Origin: Chloroflexi bacterium UBA5189
GTDB lineage: Bacteria > Chloroflexota > Limnocylindria > Limnocylindrales > CSP1-4
Length of the DNA: 64,000 nucleotides
Direction of reading: 5' to 3'
NCBI GenBank assembly: GCA_002413045.1
Contig: DHWF01000042.1
Location: 1-64,000, forward strand
Part shown: piece after piece, positions 7,046 through 15,671 of the stretch
Position numbering within the stretch: position 1 is the first letter of the stretch
Layout: the number at the start of each line of letters is the position of its first letter
Translations under genes and position numbers: made by a program
The notes under the pieces: generated by a model
Told to the model about the DNA's origin: nothing
What the model saw: only the letters and a program-made list of their open reading frames with translations
Databases searched by the model: none

Positions 7046-7855
7046 CTACTCGCCGGTGAAGTGCGGGGGCCGCTTCTCCATGAACGCGGAGAGGCCCTCG
7101 GCGTGGTCCTTCGTGCGGCCCGCGAGGTCCTGGAGGTGCGCCTCGTAGTCGAGGGCGGCGTCGAGGTCGTGGGCCCAGGCGGCGTTGAGCGCCCGCTTCG
7201 TGAGCGCGAGCGCGCGCGGGGCACCCGCGGCGAGCCTCGTCGCGAGCACCGTCGCCTCCGCCGCCAGCTGATCCCCCGGCACGACCCGCCCGACCAGCCC
7301 GAGCCGGAGCGCGTCCGCGGCGCTCACCGAATCGCCGAGCAGCGCGATTTCCGCGGCGCGGCTCGAGCCGACGAGCCGCGGCAGGAACCAGGTCGCGCCG
7401 CTGTCCGGCACCAGCCCGACACGCCCGAATGCGAGCGCGAAGCTGGCGGTCTCCGACGCGATGCGCAGGTCGCACGCCATCGCGAGCGAGGCGCCCGCGC
7501 CCGCGGCGACCCCGTTGATGGCACCGACGATCGGCTTGGGCAGCGCGCGCATCGCGCGGATGATCGGGTTGTAGCGCTCGCGGACCTCGACGCCGAGCGG
7601 CGCGGCGTCGGGCTGAAGGCGCTCGCGGAGGTCCTGGCCGGCGCAGAACGCCCGGCCGGCGCCGGTCAGGATCACGGCACGCACGCCACGCTCGCGCTCG
7701 ACCCGCCGGAAGGCAGCCAGGAGATCCCGCTTCATCGGGACCGTCAACGCGTTCAGCGCGTCGGGCCGGTTCAGGGTCAGCGTCGCGACGCCGGACTCCG
7801 CGTCGATATCGACCAGCACCGTCGCATCGGCGGCCGGCGGATCCCCGGGCGGCAT
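7046..7855 (-). CDS. paaG: Enoyl-CoA hydratase/isomerase, PaaG-like
   Basis: Crotonase-fold enzyme of 269 aa. In the phenylacetate pathway PaaG isomerises the ring epoxide to oxepin-CoA. It shows LTLNRPDALNALTVPM, the oxyanion-hole loop GAGRAFCAGQDLRER and the second loop INGVAAGAGASLAMACDL. FGRVGLVPDSGATWFLPRL carries an Asp (PDSG) where hydratases have a Glu, a PaaG hallmark. The C-terminus ends MEKRPPHFTGE. The start is ATG 7853-7855. It is followed by a 91-bp gap containing the TetR operator, so it may be read into the paa operon or end just before it. Confidence 0.87.
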   Translation of the reverse strand: MPPGDPPAADATVLVDIDAESGVATLTLNRPDALNALTVPMKRDLLAAFRRVERERGVRAVILTGAGRAFCAGQDLRERLQPDAAPLGVEVRERYNPIIRAMRALPKPIVGAINGVAAGAGASLAMACDLRIASETASFALAFGRVGLVPDSGATWFLPRLVGSSRAAEIALLGDSVSAADALRLGLVGRVVPGDQLAAEATVLATRLAAGAPRALALTKRALNAAWAHDLDAALDYEAHLQDLAGRTKDHAEGLSAFMEKRPPHFTGE

Positions 7856-7857
7856 GG

Positions 7858-8616
7858 TCAGCGCTCGAACCGCACGAGCTCGTGCTCCTCGCCGACCAGC
7901 TCGAACAGCCCACGCTCGATCGGCTCGTGCGCGCCTTCGATCAGGTCGGCCACGAATCCCTCGAATTGCGTCAGGAACTCGTCGTCGGCGGGCGGCAGGG
8001 ATGCGGCGATCAGGAGATCGCGATCCGGCAGCGCGACGAGGACGCGTGACGGCCCACCACATCGGCCGGCCAGATGCGCCCGCACCTCCGCGAGCAGGAT
8101 CCGCGCCGCGTCGCCGCCGCTGCCCGTATCCGACGACACGAGGTGGCGATCGCCCGACAGCTCGTCGGTCCAGGGTGCCGTCGCTGACCACGCCCGCAGG
8201 TTCGACATCGCGCGGTCGCGCAACGTCGGCGCATCGATGCCCCAGGTCAGCAGGTGGTCGGCATTGATGACGACGTCGAACGACGGCTCGCGGAGCACAT
8301 ACACGACCGAGAGGCTGGCAGGCCCGTCGTCGACCAGGGGCAACGCGTGCTTCTTCATGCCCTCGTGCGCGAGTCGCACCTCGTCGAGCTCCTCGAGCGG
8401 GGCGCCGTGCATCCCGGCCGGTCGGAGCGCAGGGAAGATGTGGTCCGCGGCGGCCTCCCACTGGTGCTCGGGTGCCTCGCTGTGGGACCGCGGCGCCTCC
8501 GATGCCGGCTGATGCCCGCTGACGGGCGCGGTCGGGTCGATCGGGGTGTGGATGTCTGGCGGCGCCTCTCGCCAGGTCGGAATCAGCTCGTCGTCAGGCC
8601 CGCGCTCCATCGACAT
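7858..8616 (-). CDS. Hypothetical protein, possibly DUF1444-like
   Basis: A 252-aa soluble protein with an acidic, Pro-rich N-terminus. Its core contains HALPLVDDGPASLSVVYVL, then LTWGIDAPTLRDRAMSNL, RVLVALPDRDLLIAASL and a C-terminus rich in Glu. The order 'valid expression - TWG - alternating helix - sensor strand' recalls DUF1444 (YtpQ-like) proteins, but I am not certain. It sits between two enoyl-CoA hydratase genes with a TGATG overlap on the upstream side, so it is co-transcribed with them. Confidence 0.5.
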   Translation of the reverse strand: MSMERGPDDELIPTWREAPPDIHTPIDPTAPVSGHQPASEAPRSHSEAPEHQWEAAADHIFPALRPAGMHGAPLEELDEVRLAHEGMKKHALPLVDDGPASLSVVYVLREPSFDVVINADHLLTWGIDAPTLRDRAMSNLRAWSATAPWTDELSGDRHLVSSDTGSGGDAARILLAEVRAHLAGRCGGPSRVLVALPDRDLLIAASLPPADDEFLTQFEGFVADLIEGAHEPIERGLFELVGEEHELVRFER

Positions 8617-9434
8617 CAGCGGCCCTGCCACTTCGGGGCGCGCTTCTCGGTGAACGCAGCCATCCCCTCGGCCTGGTCCTCGGTATCGAAGAGCAGGTAG
8701 AAGTTGCGCCGCTCGAACTCGAGGCCGGCCTCCAGCGACAGCTCCTCGGCGCGATTCACCGCGGCCTTCGCGGCCCGCACCGCGACCGGGGGCATCGCCG
8801 CGACCCGCGCCGCGAGCTCGAGTGCCGCCGGGACCGTGGCCTCCGATGGCACCACCTGGCTCACGAGCCCGTGTGCCTCGGCCTCCCGTGCGCCCATGGT
8901 CCGGCCGGTCAGGATCATCTCCATGGCGCGGGCCTTGCCGATCGCGCGCGTGAGCCGCTGCGTGCCGCCCGCGCCCGGCATCACTCCGAGCCTGATTTCC
9001 GGCTGCCCGAACTGGGCGTCCTCGCCGGCCACGATCATGTCGCACGTCATCGCCAGCTCGCAGCCACCGCCCAGTGCAAAGCCGCGGACGGCGGCGATGA
9101 TCGGCGTTCGGACGCGCTTGATCCGCTCCCAACGATGGAAGTGGTCGTCGACCGTGAGCGACGTCGGCGTCTGCGCGGCGAGCTCCGGGATGTCCGCGCC
9201 TGCGGCGAACGCCCGATCGCCGGCGCCGGTGATCACGATCGCACGACACGACGGGTCGCGATCGAGCGACTCCAGGGCGTCCGTGAGGGCGGCGATCAGC
9301 GCGAAGTCCAGTGCGTTGAGGACCTCGTGGCGATCGAGGACCACCAGCGCGACCCCGTCGATCGGCCCGTCCGCGCCGAGCGCCGGCAGGTGGACGTGCA
9401 GGGTCGGGTGGGCGGGCGCGTCGATGGTCGTCAC
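8616..9434 (-). CDS. paaF: Enoyl-CoA hydratase, PaaF-like
   Basis: Crotonase-superfamily hydratase of 272 aa. Motifs: VVLDRHEVLNALDFAL, oxyanion loop GAGDRAFAAGADIPEL, RGFALGGGCELAMTCDM and PEIRLGVMPGAGGTQRL, with both catalytic Glu positions (ELAMTCD and QPEIRLG). The C-terminal FTEKRAPKWQGR is typical of enoyl-CoA hydratases. In this context it is the 2,3-dehydroadipyl-CoA hydratase. It could equally serve general beta-oxidation. The stop overlaps the next start (TGATG). Confidence 0.88.
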   Translation of the reverse strand: MTTIDAPAHPTLHVHLPALGADGPIDGVALVVLDRHEVLNALDFALIAALTDALESLDRDPSCRAIVITGAGDRAFAAGADIPELAAQTPTSLTVDDHFHRWERIKRVRTPIIAAVRGFALGGGCELAMTCDMIVAGEDAQFGQPEIRLGVMPGAGGTQRLTRAIGKARAMEMILTGRTMGAREAEAHGLVSQVVPSEATVPAALELAARVAAMPPVAVRAAKAAVNRAEELSLEAGLEFERRNFYLLFDTEDQAEGMAAFTEKRAPKWQGR

Positions 9435-9461
9435 GGTGTCGCGACAGTATCCATCGCGGAC

Positions 9462-9803
9462 CTAGCCCGCGACCTTGCCTTCGAGCAGGTCCGTGGCATC
9501 CTCGAGCACGAGGAAGGTCGCGAGGCCCGGCGCGATCTCGCGAAGAATCCTGCCGGCCGCGCGCATCGGGTCGGAGCGAAGGCCGTCGTCGAGCGCCGCC
9601 CGATCGTCGAAATCCATCGCAGCCGCGAGGGCGAGATCCGTCTCGCCGCCGAGCGCGCCGCCGACGCGCCAGATGCGCGTCGAGCGCAGCCCGGGTGTCT
9701 GGGCGACGAGCGGCAGGTGCTCGTCCCGGTAGTGGGTCTCGAGCGTCGCGAGCGCCTCTGCGCCGCCTTCGGGGGCGCGATACAGCACGAGCAGCGTGGT
9801 CAT
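9462..9803 (-). CDS. EthD-family protein
   Basis: A 113-aa ferredoxin-like (dimeric alpha-beta barrel) protein. The hallmarks are LLVLYRAPEGGAEALATLETHYRDEHLPLVAQTPGLR, the HYxxxHxPL element of EthD, and the C-terminal motif AAGRILREIAPGLATFLV. EthD proteins accompany ring-modifying oxygenases and hydrolases, often as enzymes or accessory factors of uncertain role. The ATG at 9801-9803 overlaps the hydrolase stop (ATGA). Confidence 0.8.
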   Translation of the reverse strand: MTTLLVLYRAPEGGAEALATLETHYRDEHLPLVAQTPGLRSTRIWRVGGALGGETDLALAAAMDFDDRAALDDGLRSDPMRAAGRILREIAPGLATFLVLEDATDLLEGKVAG

Positions 9804-10618
9804 GTCGGTCCTCCATGTGGATTGCCAGGAGCCTCGATAGCCGCAGCGCGCTGCCGGGCGACGTCCTCGGTCGAACGGTAGAAGCCGGCCATCGCCTCGT
9901 TGAACAGCGCAGGCCGCTTGGACATCACCTCGTGCCCGCAGTCGGGCGCAACGAAGAGGCGCCCGCGAGGCAGCAGGCGTGCGAGGCTCGCCGCGTGCTC
10001 GGGCGGGACGAATGGATCGCGATCGCCGCAGACGACCATCGCGGGGCAGTCGATCCGGTGCAGCTCCGCCGGCGCCAGGAGCGGCTGGATGGCGACGTCG
10101 GCGGCGATCGCCGGGAGGAGACGCTGCCATGCGCCCACGCCCTGCCCCGCGTCGTGGCGGCGGGCCAGCGTCGCCTCGAACACGGGATCCCGGTCCAGGA
10201 TTCGGACCGGGTCCATGAGCCCTCGCCCGACGCTGGCCCGCGGCTCGCGATGCGTCGTGATCCCGACCACGACGAGCGTCCGGAGCCGCTCCGGGAAGCG
10301 TGCGCCGAAATGGAGCGCGGTCGTAGCCCCCATCGAGAACCCGACGAGGTGGAAGGAGTCGAGCCCGAGCGCGTCGGCGAATGCCGCTACGTCATCGACG
10401 AGCCAGCGGTACTCGAAGCCGTTGGCGGCGTCCCAGCGCGTCCGGCCGTGGCCCCGCGCGTCCGGCAGGTGGACAAGGAACGCCTTGGTCATGTTGGGCA
10501 GTTGCGCCGCGTAGTCCTCGCGGCCGAGGGACGTTGCGCCGTGCAGCAGCACCAGTGGTGGCCCTGCCCCGAGGACGTCGTAGCCGACGTCGAGCCCGTT
10601 CGCCGCGACGGTCGGCAA
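9800..10618 (-). CDS. Alpha/beta-fold hydrolase
   Basis: A 272-aa hydrolase of the 3-oxoadipate enol-lactonase/epoxide-hydrolase type. It has the oxyanion HG motif VLLHGATS, the nucleophile elbow VGFSMGATTAL, an acidic residue in CGDRDPFVPP and the catalytic His in APDCGHEVMSKRP. The start appears to be TTG at 10616-10618, one base after the TGA of the flavin reductase gene; no ATG or GTG is available at the expected N-terminus. It probably hydrolyses an ester, lactone or ring-cleavage product in the pathway served by its neighbours. Confidence 0.82.
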   Translation of the reverse strand: MPTVAANGLDVGYDVLGAGPPLVLLHGATSLGREDYAAQLPNMTKAFLVHLPDARGHGRTRWDAANGFEYRWLVDDVAAFADALGLDSFHLVGFSMGATTALHFGARFPERLRTLVVVGITTHREPRASVGRGLMDPVRILDRDPVFEATLARRHDAGQGVGAWQRLLPAIAADVAIQPLLAPAELHRIDCPAMVVCGDRDPFVPPEHAASLARLLPRGRLFVAPDCGHEVMSKRPALFNEAMAGFYRSTEDVARQRAAAIEAPGNPHGGPT

Positions 10619-10619
10619 C

Positions 10620-11147
10620 TCAGCCCTCCGGCTTGCCCTGGACTGGGCTGTCGACGCCCTCCTCGACCCGCAGGTAGCGCCGTCGGTAGTACAGCAGCGG
10701 CGCTGTGCCGTGCCGGCGCTGCTCGAGGGAATCGACCCGGCCGATGAACAGGTCGTGGTCGCCCGCGCTGAACGTCTCGACGATCGTGCACTCCAGCGTC
10801 GCGATCGCGCCGTCGATGAGCGGGAGCCCAGTCGGCCCGGGCTGCCAGCGCGCCCCGCAGAACGCGTCCCGCCCGGGGCTCACGGGCGCGTGCGCGAAGC
10901 AATCGGAGAGGGCCTGCTGGTCCGAGCCGAGAACGTTGACGGCATACCTGCCGGCGCTCCGGACCATCGGCGTGATGAACCGCCGCCGATCGAGCGCAAC
11001 CATCACCAACGCCGGCTCCAGCGACACCGACGAGAACGCATTCACGGTGATCCCCGCCGGCCGCTCGCCCTCGAAGGTGGTCACGACGCTGACGCCCGTC
11101 GCGAAGCGACCCATGACCTCGCGGAAGCGCAGGGCGTCGACCTCCAT
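10620..11147 (-). CDS. Flavin reductase domain protein
   Basis: A 175-aa FMN-binding split-barrel protein of the flavin reductase-like group. It begins LRFREVMGRFATGVSVVTT, continues GITVNAFSSVSLEPALVMVAL and YAVNVLGSDQQALSDCFA, and ends in GDHDLFIGRV and LLYYRRRYL. These enzymes supply reduced FMN or FAD to two-component monooxygenases. No monooxygenase partner other than PaaA is nearby, and a role in supporting the cluster is inference. First gene of the minus-strand run; the next gene is divergent. Confidence 0.88.
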   Translation of the reverse strand: MEVDALRFREVMGRFATGVSVVTTFEGERPAGITVNAFSSVSLEPALVMVALDRRRFITPMVRSAGRYAVNVLGSDQQALSDCFAHAPVSPGRDAFCGARWQPGPTGLPLIDGAIATLECTIVETFSAGDHDLFIGRVDSLEQRRHGTAPLLYYRRRYLRVEEGVDSPVQGKPEG

Positions 11148-11201
11148 CGCCGGGGAGTCTAGAGCCACAGCGGCACTCCCCTTCCCGGCCGGTCGCGCCG
11201 A

Positions 11202-11207
11202 TACAAT
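11202..11207 (+). promoter_or_regulatory. -10 element of a leaderless promoter
   Basis: TACAAT sits exactly seven bases before the ATG at 11215 and no Shine-Dalgarno is present, so transcription would start at or within a base of the ATG. The same TANNNT-N7-ATG layout recurs at 30145. No good -35 element is visible. Confidence 0.6.
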
Positions 11208-11214
11208 CGGCCGG

Positions 11215-11991
11215 ATGACGACCCAACGCTGGGATCGGGCGGCGCTCGTGCCGATTCGCCGCGGCGAGCGGCGCCCGGAGATCGTGTCACTGCCCGCCGG
11301 CCTGCCGACGGTCGACGAGCTGTTCACCTTCATGCGCGACGCGGAGCGACGGTTCGAGACGCTCAGGATGCGGATCGAGGAGCACACATACGGCGGCCGT
11401 GGTGCGCGCGTCGAGGCAATCGACGTCGCCCTCCAGCACCCGGGTCACGCTCGCGTCGTGACGACGCTGCCCGGCAAGGTCGCCGCCGGACATCACGAGC
11501 TGTGGGTCTCCGACGGAGAGATCATCCGAACGTATTCGGCGGCACATAAGCTCGGGACCAGCCGGCCGGTCCGCAACCGCGTGCGCGGCCTGGATCCGAA
11601 GGACTACCCCGGCCGGTCCACGGTCTACGACCCGATCACGATGCTGCCGGCCGAGACGCTCCCGGAGCTGTTCGTGCATCCGGCCGGCTACTGCCAGAAC
11701 GTCCTGTCGACGGGCACCTGCTGGATCTCCGGGACCGATCGGGTCGCGGACCGCGAGGCCATCGTCATCGAGTGCGACCACCCGCGCGCCGTGGAGCGCT
11801 ACGTCGATCGGCCGGACTACCACGTGCAGGTCACCGTCGATCGCCTGGACGGGCTCATCACTCGGCTCGTTGAGTCCGTCGGCGGCGATGTGACCCGCGT
11901 GGCCGAGGTGGTCCACCTGGACCCCGACGCGGCTCTGCCGGCGACGACCTTCGACTTCGAGTTTCCCGAGGGAACGACGCTCCTCTACTAG
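11215..11991 (+). CDS. Hypothetical protein with LolA/RseB-like layout
   Basis: A 258-aa protein without signal peptide or membrane segment. The pattern FMRDAERRFETLRMRIEEHTYG, then VVTTLPGKVAAGHHELWVSDGEIIRTY, VYDPITMLP and LDGLITRLVE recalls the LolA/RseB/sigma-regulator beta-sheet fold, normally found outside the membrane. The lack of an export signal is therefore odd. It stands alone, divergent from the flavin reductase. I do not recognise a characterised family. Confidence 0.7.
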   Translation: MTTQRWDRAALVPIRRGERRPEIVSLPAGLPTVDELFTFMRDAERRFETLRMRIEEHTYGGRGARVEAIDVALQHPGHARVVTTLPGKVAAGHHELWVSDGEIIRTYSAAHKLGTSRPVRNRVRGLDPKDYPGRSTVYDPITMLPAETLPELFVHPAGYCQNVLSTGTCWISGTDRVADREAIVIECDHPRAVERYVDRPDYHVQVTVDRLDGLITRLVESVGGDVTRVAEVVHLDPDAALPATTFDFEFPEGTTLLY

Positions 11992-12061
11992 CTCCCGGCG
12001 GGCCGGCAGCGCCGCGCTAACAATGCCGCGCCGAACGTGCGAATCCCGCTGGTAACGACGC

Positions 12062-12067
12062 GTATGA
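12062..12067 (+). promoter_or_regulatory. -10-like element before the permease gene
   Basis: TATGAT within GTATGATCGC, 46 bp before the permease ATG. Nearly the same string, CGTATGATCGC, recurs 46 bp before the aldehyde dehydrogenase ATG (18780-18785), suggesting a shared promoter type. Permease translation uses the strong Shine-Dalgarno GAGGGAGGT (12101-12109). I see no clear -35 hexamer. Confidence 0.5.
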
Positions 12068-12113
12068 TCGCGCGAAATCGTGCGCGGAAGCGTCGCTCTG
12101 GAGGGAGGTCGCA

Positions 12114-13757
12114 ATGGGCCGGACGCGTGAGGAGGCTATCCAGCAGGACACCACGGACCTGCATGGATTGGGCTATGCGCAGGAGCTGCTGCGCACGATG
12201 GGCGGATTCAGCAACTTCGCGATCAGCTTCTCGATCATCTCGATCCTGACCGGCGCGGTCATCCTCTATGACTACGGGCTCGCCTGGGCGGGCAAGGCTG
12301 CCGTGTCGCTCGGCTGGCCCCTCGTCACGATCTTCGTGCTCTTCATCGCCGCCTCGATGGCGGAGCTCGCGTCGGCCTATCCGACGGCCGGCGGGCTCTA
12401 CTACTGGGCGTCAAAGATGAAGAACAAGAACTGGGGCTGGTGGACCGCCTGGCTGAACCTCATCGGCCAGTTCGCGATCGTCGCGGGCATCAACTACGCG
12501 GCCGCGGGCTTCATCAACGCCACCATCATCGACAAGCTCTTCGGCGGCACGTTCAACACGTTCGAGCTGATCCCCGGGATCCTGAACGGCCAGCTCATCA
12601 CGATGGGCATCCTGACCCTCATCCAGCTCGCCATGAACATCGCCGGGATCAACCTCGTGGCGCTCCTGAACCAGGTGAGCGTGTGGTGGCACATCGCCAT
12701 CGTTGCCGTGGTCGCCGCGGTGCTCGTGATCGCGGGCAAGCCGGACCAGTCCGGCCTTGGCCTGTTCGATATTCACCCCCTCGATACCGCCGGTTCGTGG
12801 AGCAACGACTTCGGCGATTTCCACCTGACCTATGGGCCGGCGATCTCGTATCCGGTGCTCGCCGCGTTCTTCTTCTCGCTCCTCCAGGCGAACTGGACGT
12901 ATACGGGCTACGACGCGTCCGCCCACGTTGCCGAGGAGACGATCGGGGCGCGGGTCTCGAGCGCCTGGGGCGTGTTCCTGTCCGTCGCCGTGTCGGCCGT
13001 CGTCGGCTACATCTTCCTGATGGCGCTGACCCTGCACACCCCGAGCCTGGCGACGCTGTTCCCGGGTCAGCTCACCGACGCGACCACCTACAGCCAGTAT
13101 TACTTCGGCGGCGGCGTCGCCGTCATTTCGATCCTCGTCTACAACATGGGCGACTTCTTCGGCAACTTCGTCTCCGCCGGAATCGCCATCGCCATGGCGT
13201 TCTGCGGCCTCGCCTCAGTCGCGGCCGCCGGGCGAATGCTGTTCGCCTTCTCCCGAGACGACGGCATGCCGGGCAGCGGCTGGCTGAAGAAGGTGTCCCA
13301 TCGCTACCGGACGCCAGCGAACGCCCTGGTCACGATCGGCATCGTCTCGTGGCTGTTCACCGTCGCGGCGTTCATCGTTGGGACGGGCACGGCGATCGTG
13401 ATCGTCACGGCCATCAGCACGATCTTCCTGTACGCGGCGTACGGGCTCGTGATCTTCCTCGGCGCGACGACCCAGGAATGGGTGGGGCATCGCGTCTGGA
13501 GCCTCGGACGGTGGTCGAAGCCGATCGCCTGGCTGGCGCTCATCTGGATCGTGGTCCTGATGGCCCTGTTCAGCTTCCCGACGAGCGGCAACATCTCGTG
13601 GCCGTTCATGGTGATCACCGTGCTGCTGCTGCTCGTGTACTACTTCGGTTGGGCCAGGTCCCGGTTCAAGGGGCCGATCGTCCAGGGTTCGGCCGAGCAG
13701 CTGACCGAGATCGAGAAGGAGTTCGCGCAGGCCGCGAGCGAGGTCGCCAGCGCCTGA
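12114..13757 (+). CDS. APC-superfamily amino acid/amine permease
   Basis: Membrane transporter of 547 aa with about twelve hydrophobic segments. It resembles the amino acid/choline/GABA transporter branch: the N-terminal LLRTMGGFSNFAISFSIISI and the following YDYGLAWAGKAAVS and AELASAYPTAGGLYYWAS motif of the first helices are diagnostic. GYDASAHVAEET is the family's helix-6 loop. Substrate is probably an amine, GABA or polyamine, because the next gene is a gamma-glutamyl-amine-type ligase and an aldehyde dehydrogenase lies 5 kb downstream. The ATG has a near-perfect Shine-Dalgarno. Confidence 0.9.
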   Translation: MGRTREEAIQQDTTDLHGLGYAQELLRTMGGFSNFAISFSIISILTGAVILYDYGLAWAGKAAVSLGWPLVTIFVLFIAASMAELASAYPTAGGLYYWASKMKNKNWGWWTAWLNLIGQFAIVAGINYAAAGFINATIIDKLFGGTFNTFELIPGILNGQLITMGILTLIQLAMNIAGINLVALLNQVSVWWHIAIVAVVAAVLVIAGKPDQSGLGLFDIHPLDTAGSWSNDFGDFHLTYGPAISYPVLAAFFFSLLQANWTYTGYDASAHVAEETIGARVSSAWGVFLSVAVSAVVGYIFLMALTLHTPSLATLFPGQLTDATTYSQYYFGGGVAVISILVYNMGDFFGNFVSAGIAIAMAFCGLASVAAAGRMLFAFSRDDGMPGSGWLKKVSHRYRTPANALVTIGIVSWLFTVAAFIVGTGTAIVIVTAISTIFLYAAYGLVIFLGATTQEWVGHRVWSLGRWSKPIAWLALIWIVVLMALFSFPTSGNISWPFMVITVLLLLVYYFGWARSRFKGPIVQGSAEQLTEIEKEFAQAASEVASA

Positions 13758-13778
13758 TCAACATCGCGTGCAGTAGCT

Positions 13779-13811
13779 GACGGGCCGGCCGGCGCACGCC
13801 GCCGGCCCGTC
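13779..13811 (+). terminator. GC-rich hairpin between permease and glutamine synthetase homologue
   Basis: GACGGGCCGGC (13779-13789) pairs perfectly with 13801-13811 and the loop can fold further. There is no T-tract, so it may attenuate, stabilise mRNA ends or act as a partial terminator rather than a full intrinsic terminator. Confidence 0.45.
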
Positions 13812-13846
13812 GCATCACGGGCAACCGAGCCAAGGAGGAACCGGTC

Positions 13847-15262
13847 ATGGGCGAGGCGGGTCACGGATCGGCGGACGGCCACGGCGCCGCGAAGCACCTC
13901 GCCCTGACCGAGCTCGAAGGCTGGGTCCGCGAGGGCAAGATCGACACGATCATCGTGGCGATCACGGACATGCAGGGCCGGCTCATGGGCAAGCGCGTCC
14001 AGGGCGAGGCGTTCCTGAACGGCGTCATCGACCACGGCGCGCACTTCTGCACGTACCTCCTCGGCACGGACATGGAGATGAACACGCCGGAGGGCTTCCG
14101 GCTGATGAACTGGGAGACCGGCTACGGCGACTGGATCGCCTCGCCGGTATGGGACTCGCTGCGGATCCTGCCCTGGCTCGAGAAGACCGCGATCGTCCTG
14201 TCGGACACGATCGACGAGGAGACCCACCAGGAGATTCCGATCTCGCCCCGGACGATCCTCAAGCGCCAGATCGCGAAGGCCGCGGCGGCCGGGATCACCG
14301 TCAAGGCCGGCTCGGAGTTCGAGTACTACGTCCTCAAGGACTCGTGGGACCAGATCGCCGAGAACGGCTTCGCAGTCCCGAAGCGCTTCGGAACGTACAA
14401 CGAGGACTACCACCTCCTCCAGGCGACGAAGGCCGAGCCGCTCCACCGGCTCCTGCGCAACTACATGACGGAGGCGCGGGTCCCGATCGAGTTCTCGAAA
14501 GGCGAGGCGGCGCCGGGCCAGCACGAGGTCAACATCCGCTACGACCATGTCCTCGAATCGGCCGACCGGAGCGTCCTGTTCAAGCACGGCGCGAAGGAGA
14601 TCGCGTACCTCAACGGCTGGGGCATCACGTTCATGGCCAAGCCGGACCACACCTGGACCGGCTCGTCCGGCCATCTCCACATGAGCACCTGGGACAAGGA
14701 CGGCGAGCGGCCCCTGACCTACGACCCGAAGGCGGGCCTGCCGTACGGCATGAGCCGCCAGTTCAGCTCGTTCGTGGCCGGGATGATGGCGCTCTCGCGC
14801 GAGCTCGCCGTGTTCATCGCCCCGTTCATCAACTCGTACAAGCGCTATGCCTCGCTGTCGTGGGCGCCGGTGAACGTGGTCTGGGGCCGCGACAACCGGA
14901 CCACCGGGTTCCGGCTCGTCGGCCACGAGAACGCGCTGCACATCGAGAACCGCTTCCCGGGCGGCGACATGAACGCGTACCTGACCTACGCCGCCATGGT
15001 CGGCGCGGGGTTGTACGGCATCGAGCACAAGCTCAAACTCGGCCCCGAGTTCAAGGGCAATGGCTACATCGCGAAGGGCGTCGAGCGGATGCCACGGGCG
15101 CTGTACGAGGCGATCGACGAGCTCGAGGCATCGAAGGCGGCGGTCGAGATCTTCGGCCAGGATGTCGTCGATCACTACCTGAACGCCGCGCGGGTCGAGC
15201 AGACCGTGTACGACTCGGTCGTCCACGACTGGGAGCGCGAGCGCTACCTCGAGCGCGGCTGA
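13847..15262 (+). CDS. Glutamine synthetase family protein, PuuA-like gamma-glutamyl amine ligase
   Basis: ATP-dependent ligase of 471 aa, the length of type I/PuuA-like enzymes. It has VAITDMQGRLMGKRV, the glutamate/metal motif AGSEFEYYVL, SSGHLHMSTW (metal/ammonia-site His), NSYKRYASLSWAPV and ENRFPGGDMNAYLTYAAMVGAGL. No adenylylation-type Tyr motif is evident. With a permease upstream and an aldehyde dehydrogenase downstream it fits gamma-glutamylation of a polyamine or alkylamine as the first catabolic step; classical glutamine synthesis is less likely. The Shine-Dalgarno AAGGAGG (13832-13838) fixes the start. Confidence 0.88.
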   Translation: MGEAGHGSADGHGAAKHLALTELEGWVREGKIDTIIVAITDMQGRLMGKRVQGEAFLNGVIDHGAHFCTYLLGTDMEMNTPEGFRLMNWETGYGDWIASPVWDSLRILPWLEKTAIVLSDTIDEETHQEIPISPRTILKRQIAKAAAAGITVKAGSEFEYYVLKDSWDQIAENGFAVPKRFGTYNEDYHLLQATKAEPLHRLLRNYMTEARVPIEFSKGEAAPGQHEVNIRYDHVLESADRSVLFKHGAKEIAYLNGWGITFMAKPDHTWTGSSGHLHMSTWDKDGERPLTYDPKAGLPYGMSRQFSSFVAGMMALSRELAVFIAPFINSYKRYASLSWAPVNVVWGRDNRTTGFRLVGHENALHIENRFPGGDMNAYLTYAAMVGAGLYGIEHKLKLGPEFKGNGYIAKGVERMPRALYEAIDELEASKAAVEIFGQDVVDHYLNAARVEQTVYDSVVHDWERERYLERG

Positions 15263-15303
15263 GGCACGGTTCGCGGCGGCGCGGAGCGCAGCAGTTCGAA
15301 GCG

Positions 15304-15329
15304 GCCGGCGGCGGTCCGAAGCCGCCGGC
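15304..15329 (+). terminator. Strong hairpin after the glutamine synthetase homologue
   Basis: GCCGGCGGC (15304-15312) pairs with GCCGCCGGC (15321-15329) around an 8-nt loop, 42 bp after the stop codon. No U-tract follows, so it is a likely 3-prime-end structure rather than a textbook terminator. Confidence 0.5.
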
Positions 15330-15345
15330 GACTTGTGGCGCTCGA

Positions 15346-15540
15346 TGCTCACGCCATGAGCATTTCTGGCACTTCCTGGGCCATTTCGAGGGCAACGACT
15401 GCTCTGACGGCTCAGGAGACGCGCACCCGCTGAGCGATTCGTGCTCAGGTGATCTCGCTTGACGGGATTCTTTGGCGGTCGTCCGGATTGGTCGCGACCA
15501 AACGGCGCGAGAAGCCAGGAATCTGCTCATCCCGTGAGCA
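15346..15540. repeat. Repeated dyads TGCTCA-N5-TGAGCA in a 409-bp gene-free stretch
   Basis: The stretch 15263-15671 holds no convincing gene. It contains two dyads with identical arms, TGCTCA-N5-TGAGCA, at 15346-15362 and 15524-15540 (178 bp apart). There is also a related dyad CTGAGC-N7-GCTCAG (15430-15448) and a perfect palindrome TGGTCGCGACCA (15489-15500). The repeated TGAGCA arms look like binding sites for one regulator upstream of the secreted protein at 15672. A Shine-Dalgarno AGGAGGA lies at 15658-15664. Confidence 0.5.
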
Positions 15541-15671
15541 TCGCGGGCGAGTTGAGGGCGTAGTCGCGCGCGCGGGGCCCGAAGCTGCGCCAGCGCCCCG
15601 AGAACCGGTGCGGGCTGAACGGCGTACTCCCTCCTATCCGGCACAAGGCGCCGGCCCAGGAGGAACCAGGC

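Noticed and set aside
7858..9816. A 652-codon frame joining the DUF1444-like gene with upstream sequence
   Set aside because: The upper part is the wrong frame of the enoyl-CoA hydratase; the credible protein begins at 8616.
12030..12070. A tRNA-like T-loop (GTGCGAATCCC)
   Set aside because: No cloverleaf can be drawn around it; no acceptor stem complementarity.
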